Shown here: in pieces, positions 56,063 to 58,625 of the stretch
How the letters are laid out: each line of letters opens with the position of its first letter
Position numbering within the stretch: position 1 is the first letter of the stretch
Source: Bacteroidales bacterium
GTDB taxonomy: Bacteria; Bacteroidota; Bacteroidia; Bacteroidales; VadinHA17
Assembly: GCA_016928075.1 (NCBI GenBank)
Contig: JAFGLJ010000017.1
Location: 1-58,625, forward strand
Reading direction: 5' to 3'
Length of the DNA: 58,625 nucleotides
Made by a program: the position numbers and the translations under genes
The notes under the pieces: model-generated
The model's input: only the letters and a program-made list of their open reading frames with translations
What the model was told of the DNA's origin: nothing
Database searches by the model: none

Positions 56063-58315
56063 TCAATGGAGTTTCCATTCCGGCGGATCAACACCCAGCA
56101 GGTGCTTGACAAAGAAATCCCTTCTCTTATGTTCTCCATAATCTCCGCCACTTGAATGTCTCATCCCGGGAACAAAAAGGTAATCGAAATTCTTGTTTGC
56201 CTTAATTAAGGCATCCACTACCTGAACTGTAGAAGACGGATCAACATTATTATCCATTTCCCCATTTATAAGAAGAAGTTTTCCCTGGAGTCTGTGGGCA
56301 TTATCAACGTTTGATGATTCTGCATACTCAGGGCCAACAGGCCATCCCATCCATTGTTCATTCCACCAAATTTTATCCATCCTGTTATCATGACAACCAC
56401 AGGATGATACACCAACCTTGTAAAACTCAGGATGGAAAAGCAGGGCTCCTGTTGAATTTTGTCCACCTGCGGAGGTACCGTATATACCCACTCTTGAAAT
56501 ATCCATCTCAGGATATTTTGCTGCTGCGGCTTTCATCCACAGTATCCTGTCGGGGAAGCCTGCATCTTTTATGTTCTTCCAGCATATATCGTGAAATGCT
56601 TTTGATCTGTTGGAGGTGCCCATCCCGTCAATCTGAACAAGTATAAATCCAAGTTCAGCGAGTGAATGCATATTACCCATATAGGGCCTGAATGATTTAG
56701 GCACAAAGCTTGAGTGGGGTCCTGCATAAATATATTCTATTACGGGGTACTTTTTGGAAGGATCAAAATCCACCGGCCTCATTATTATACCCCATATATC
56801 CGTTTCGCCATCCCTTCCCTTTGCCGCGAAGACTTCAGGCGCCCTCCATCCTGCCGCTTTCAATTCAGTGATATCGGTTTCTTCGAGCTTCATTACCTCT
56901 GCACCGGTTAAAGTCTTTCTCAATACAGCAACAGGGGGTGTGTCAACAGTCGACCATGTATCAACGAAGTATTTCTTATCAGGTGAGAAATAAGCAATAT
57001 GATTCCCATATCCATCGGTCAGCTTGCGAAGGCCTGAACCATCTAAGTTAACGGAGTAATAGTGAATAAAATACGGATCCCCTTCCTCTCTGCCACTTGC
57101 AGTGAATATTATTTTTCTCTCAAGTGTGTCAACAAATTCAACATCCCTTACCACCCAGTTACCTTTTGTAATCTGGTTTTTCACCTCACCTGTCTTTCCA
57201 TTATATAGGTACAGGTGATTCCATCCATCTCTTTCCGAGGCCCAGATAATTTCGTTCCCATCATTCAGATCATAGCGATATCTCTTGCCGCTGTAATCTA
57301 TAAATGTCTCTGATTCTTCATTTATTATTATTTTTTGATCCCCCGTCTCTGCATCGATACTGATTACCTGGTAAAGCTGGTGTCCTCTTTTATTGTATTC
57401 ATATGTTAATGATTTACTGTCACGGTTCCATCTGTACCGTTCTAATGAGTACTGGTTGGGGATTAATGAATCATCTATTTTCAAATGTTTTCCGGAGTCA
57501 ATATCAAATATTTGTGGATAGTGCTGGGGAAGGGCATCTCCCGGCTTGGTGTATTCATGGGAATGGTGCTTGGGTTGGAGCTGGTCATCCGGGGATGACT
57601 CCACATAATGTATCATGTGTTTCTCAGCAGGCTTTACCCTGAAGGCCATAATTTTCTTTGAGTCGGGTGACCATTCCATATAAGAAGAGTAATATAAACC
57701 TATACCTCCGTCATAACTGAGACTGTATTCTTCCTTGGTTTTCTTATTTCTGACATGCACATTGAAATCTTCAATAAAGGCTTCCCATTTATCATCCGGA
57801 GATGAAACAGGATCGTTCGACAGTTCATCCCTTCTGTCCCACATCCATCCATCGCGACCTCTTCTTCTGTCATTTTCCCTTTCTCCGCTTTCCAGTTTAT
57901 AGGAAGGCAGGTTACATGTCCACTCAACATTATTCCACATAAAGGTGAAGCTTTTCAGGTCTTCATTGAAACTTACCCTGTTTATGGGAAGATTTTTGGG
58001 ATCAATCTCCTCGTCGGAAAGATCCGACATCTTTTTTGCCAGCTTTTCAGTGCTGAATGCTTCTTTTTTTGTTTTTTTAACAGGGTCAATAATTATATAT
58101 TCTTTGCCAGCAGGTGTTTCGTTTTCATAGGTGAAAACACTTGTTTTGCCAGCCCATGAGGGTCTAACATTTCCATACCATGTTTTGCCTGCAAATTTTT
58201 GAGACAGGCTGTCAGCTCTCCGGTAATCTTCAACGGTTACCTGTGCAATAATCGTCACCGATATCAGCAATATAACAGCTGATACGATAAATGTTCTGAT
58301 TACACTTTTATTCAT
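56063..58315 (-). CDS. S9-family (dipeptidyl-peptidase IV-like) serine peptidase
   Basis: 750 residues from MNKSVIRTFIV, which begins a good signal peptide ending VTIIAQ; the frame extends 18 codons further upstream, but those overlap the likely promoter. An eight-bladed DPP-IV N-terminal propeller (about 70-490) is followed by the alpha/beta-hydrolase domain (about 510-750): nucleophile Ser in GIYGTSAGGQNS (Ser instead of the commoner GxSYGG), Asp in NGEMDNNVDP and His in GMRHSSGG. Exported peptidases of this family usually cleave dipeptides from oligopeptides. Confidence 0.92.
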   Translation of the reverse strand: MNKSVIRTFIVSAVILLISVTIIAQVTVEDYRRADSLSQKFAGKTWYGNVRPSWAGKTSVFTYENETPAGKEYIIIDPVKKTKKEAFSTEKLAKKMSDLSDEEIDPKNLPINRVSFNEDLKSFTFMWNNVEWTCNLPSYKLESGERENDRRRGRDGWMWDRRDELSNDPVSSPDDKWEAFIEDFNVHVRNKKTKEEYSLSYDGGIGLYYSSYMEWSPDSKKIMAFRVKPAEKHMIHYVESSPDDQLQPKHHSHEYTKPGDALPQHYPQIFDIDSGKHLKIDDSLIPNQYSLERYRWNRDSKSLTYEYNKRGHQLYQVISIDAETGDQKIIINEESETFIDYSGKRYRYDLNDGNEIIWASERDGWNHLYLYNGKTGEVKNQITKGNWVVRDVEFVDTLERKIIFTASGREEGDPYFIHYYSVNLDGSGLRKLTDGYGNHIAYFSPDKKYFVDTWSTVDTPPVAVLRKTLTGAEVMKLEETDITELKAAGWRAPEVFAAKGRDGETDIWGIIMRPVDFDPSKKYPVIEYIYAGPHSSFVPKSFRPYMGNMHSLAELGFILVQIDGMGTSNRSKAFHDICWKNIKDAGFPDRILWMKAAAAKYPEMDISRVGIYGTSAGGQNSTGALLFHPEFYKVGVSSCGCHDNRMDKIWWNEQWMGWPVGPEYAESSNVDNAHRLQGKLLLINGEMDNNVDPSSTVQVVDALIKANKNFDYLFVPGMRHSSGGDYGEHKRRDFFVKHLLGVDPPEWKLH

Positions 58316-58336
58316 AGTTTTAGATTTTGTTATATC

Positions 58337-58369
58337 CAAAAATAACGAATTAACGCGAATTTTGACCAA
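58337..58369 (-). promoter_or_regulatory. Possible promoter of the S9 peptidase gene
   Basis: On the minus strand TATTTTTG (58337-58344) matches the Bacteroidota -7 element, with TTG about 22 bases upstream (58367-58369), somewhat wide of the usual spacing. It supports the start at 58315. Confidence 0.35.
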
Positions 58370-58465
58370 TTGATGCGAATTAATAGTTATATGGCAGGGG
58401 ATCAGCCTTCGCTAAAGCTTCATCTGACACAGCCGGTGGACAAAGCTGGAATAATGGAATAATGG

Positions 58466-58522
58466 AATACTGGAATGATGGAATATTCTACCAAGATAAC
58501 AGTATTCCAATATTCCAGTATT
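58466..58522. repeat. Inverted repeat built from GGAATA/TGGAAT short repeats
   Basis: AATACTGGAAT (58466-58476) is the exact reverse complement of ATTCCAGTATT (58512-58522). The left flank is a series of ATAATGGA/ATACTGGA repeats. From 58316 to the window end there is no gene; this repeat and short GC-rich palindromic text (GTTCGTCGAGCTCGTC near 58550) are all that is visible. Confidence 0.7.
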
Positions 58523-58625
58523 GACTCACTCCTGGAACTCGGGGTTCGTCGAGCTCGTCACCCTCGTTTGCTTTCAGCAACCTCAGGTTACTCGGTTCCA
58601 ACAATCCATTGTGATTATTTTTCAA

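Overview
The window is a chromosomal segment of a Bacteroidota bacterium, probably of the Bacteroidales/Marinilabiliales type. The evidence is gene content: a surface adhesin with a type IX secretion (type B) C-terminal sorting domain beside a PorP/SprF protein, FISUMP-domain lipoproteins, TPR-containing sensor kinases, an RprXY-like two-component pair, signal peptides ending in AQ, and a Bacteroidota-type promoter (TTG, 19 bases, TAnnTTTG) before the tRNA. No phage, transposase, integrase or CRISPR array was seen.

Layout. 0-7 kb: the 3' end of a giant HYR/SprB-repeat adhesin, a PorP/SprF protein, an EEP-fold nuclease, CCA-adding enzyme and thioredoxin. 7.2-12.7 kb: a tightly overlapping minus-strand operon in which two TPR sensor kinases sit between xseA and xseB; the second kinase has lost its phospho-acceptor histidine. 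12.7-26 kb: mostly housekeeping (MORN protein, dnaK, panB, a pseudouridine synthase, RprXY-like pair, cdd, a glucosaminidase, fmt, ribBA, an LptF/LptG permease, a START-like protein), ending at tRNA-Met(CAU). 26.2-39.8 kb: an accessory stretch of unknown lipoproteins, two FISUMP proteins, a Mut7-C protein, a secreted caspase-like protease with a partner, a racemase, a serine hydrolase and a metallo-hydrolase. It is threaded with palindromes and 7-base tandem repeats, and holds the decayed remains of a sigma-factor/small-membrane-protein pair.

39.8-47.9 kb is the most interesting part. Four co-directional genes encode (1) a periplasmic-binding-protein domain joined by one membrane helix to a GcvH-like domain, (2) a Tat-exported HybA/NrfC-like iron-sulfur protein, (3) an NrfD/HybB-type membrane subunit and (4) a second membrane-anchored GcvH-like protein. 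They are followed by a sensor kinase with two c-type heme motifs in its extracytoplasmic domain and a sigma-54-dependent response regulator. The module has the electron-transfer parts of a quinone-linked oxidoreductase but no recognisable catalytic subunit in the window, and both GcvH-like domains lack the lipoyl-lysine. Six CAACA/TGTTG half-sites and a near-consensus -24/-12 element lie before the first gene, which suggests regulation by the downstream pair.

47.9-58.6 kb: an archaemetzincin, a small unknown protein, a GH127-family glycosidase, an FtsX/MacB-type permease, a DCC-family protein, a cysteine-desulfurase-like PLP enzyme and a DPP-IV-like S9 peptidase. Calls rest on reading motifs and domain order by eye; no database search was possible.
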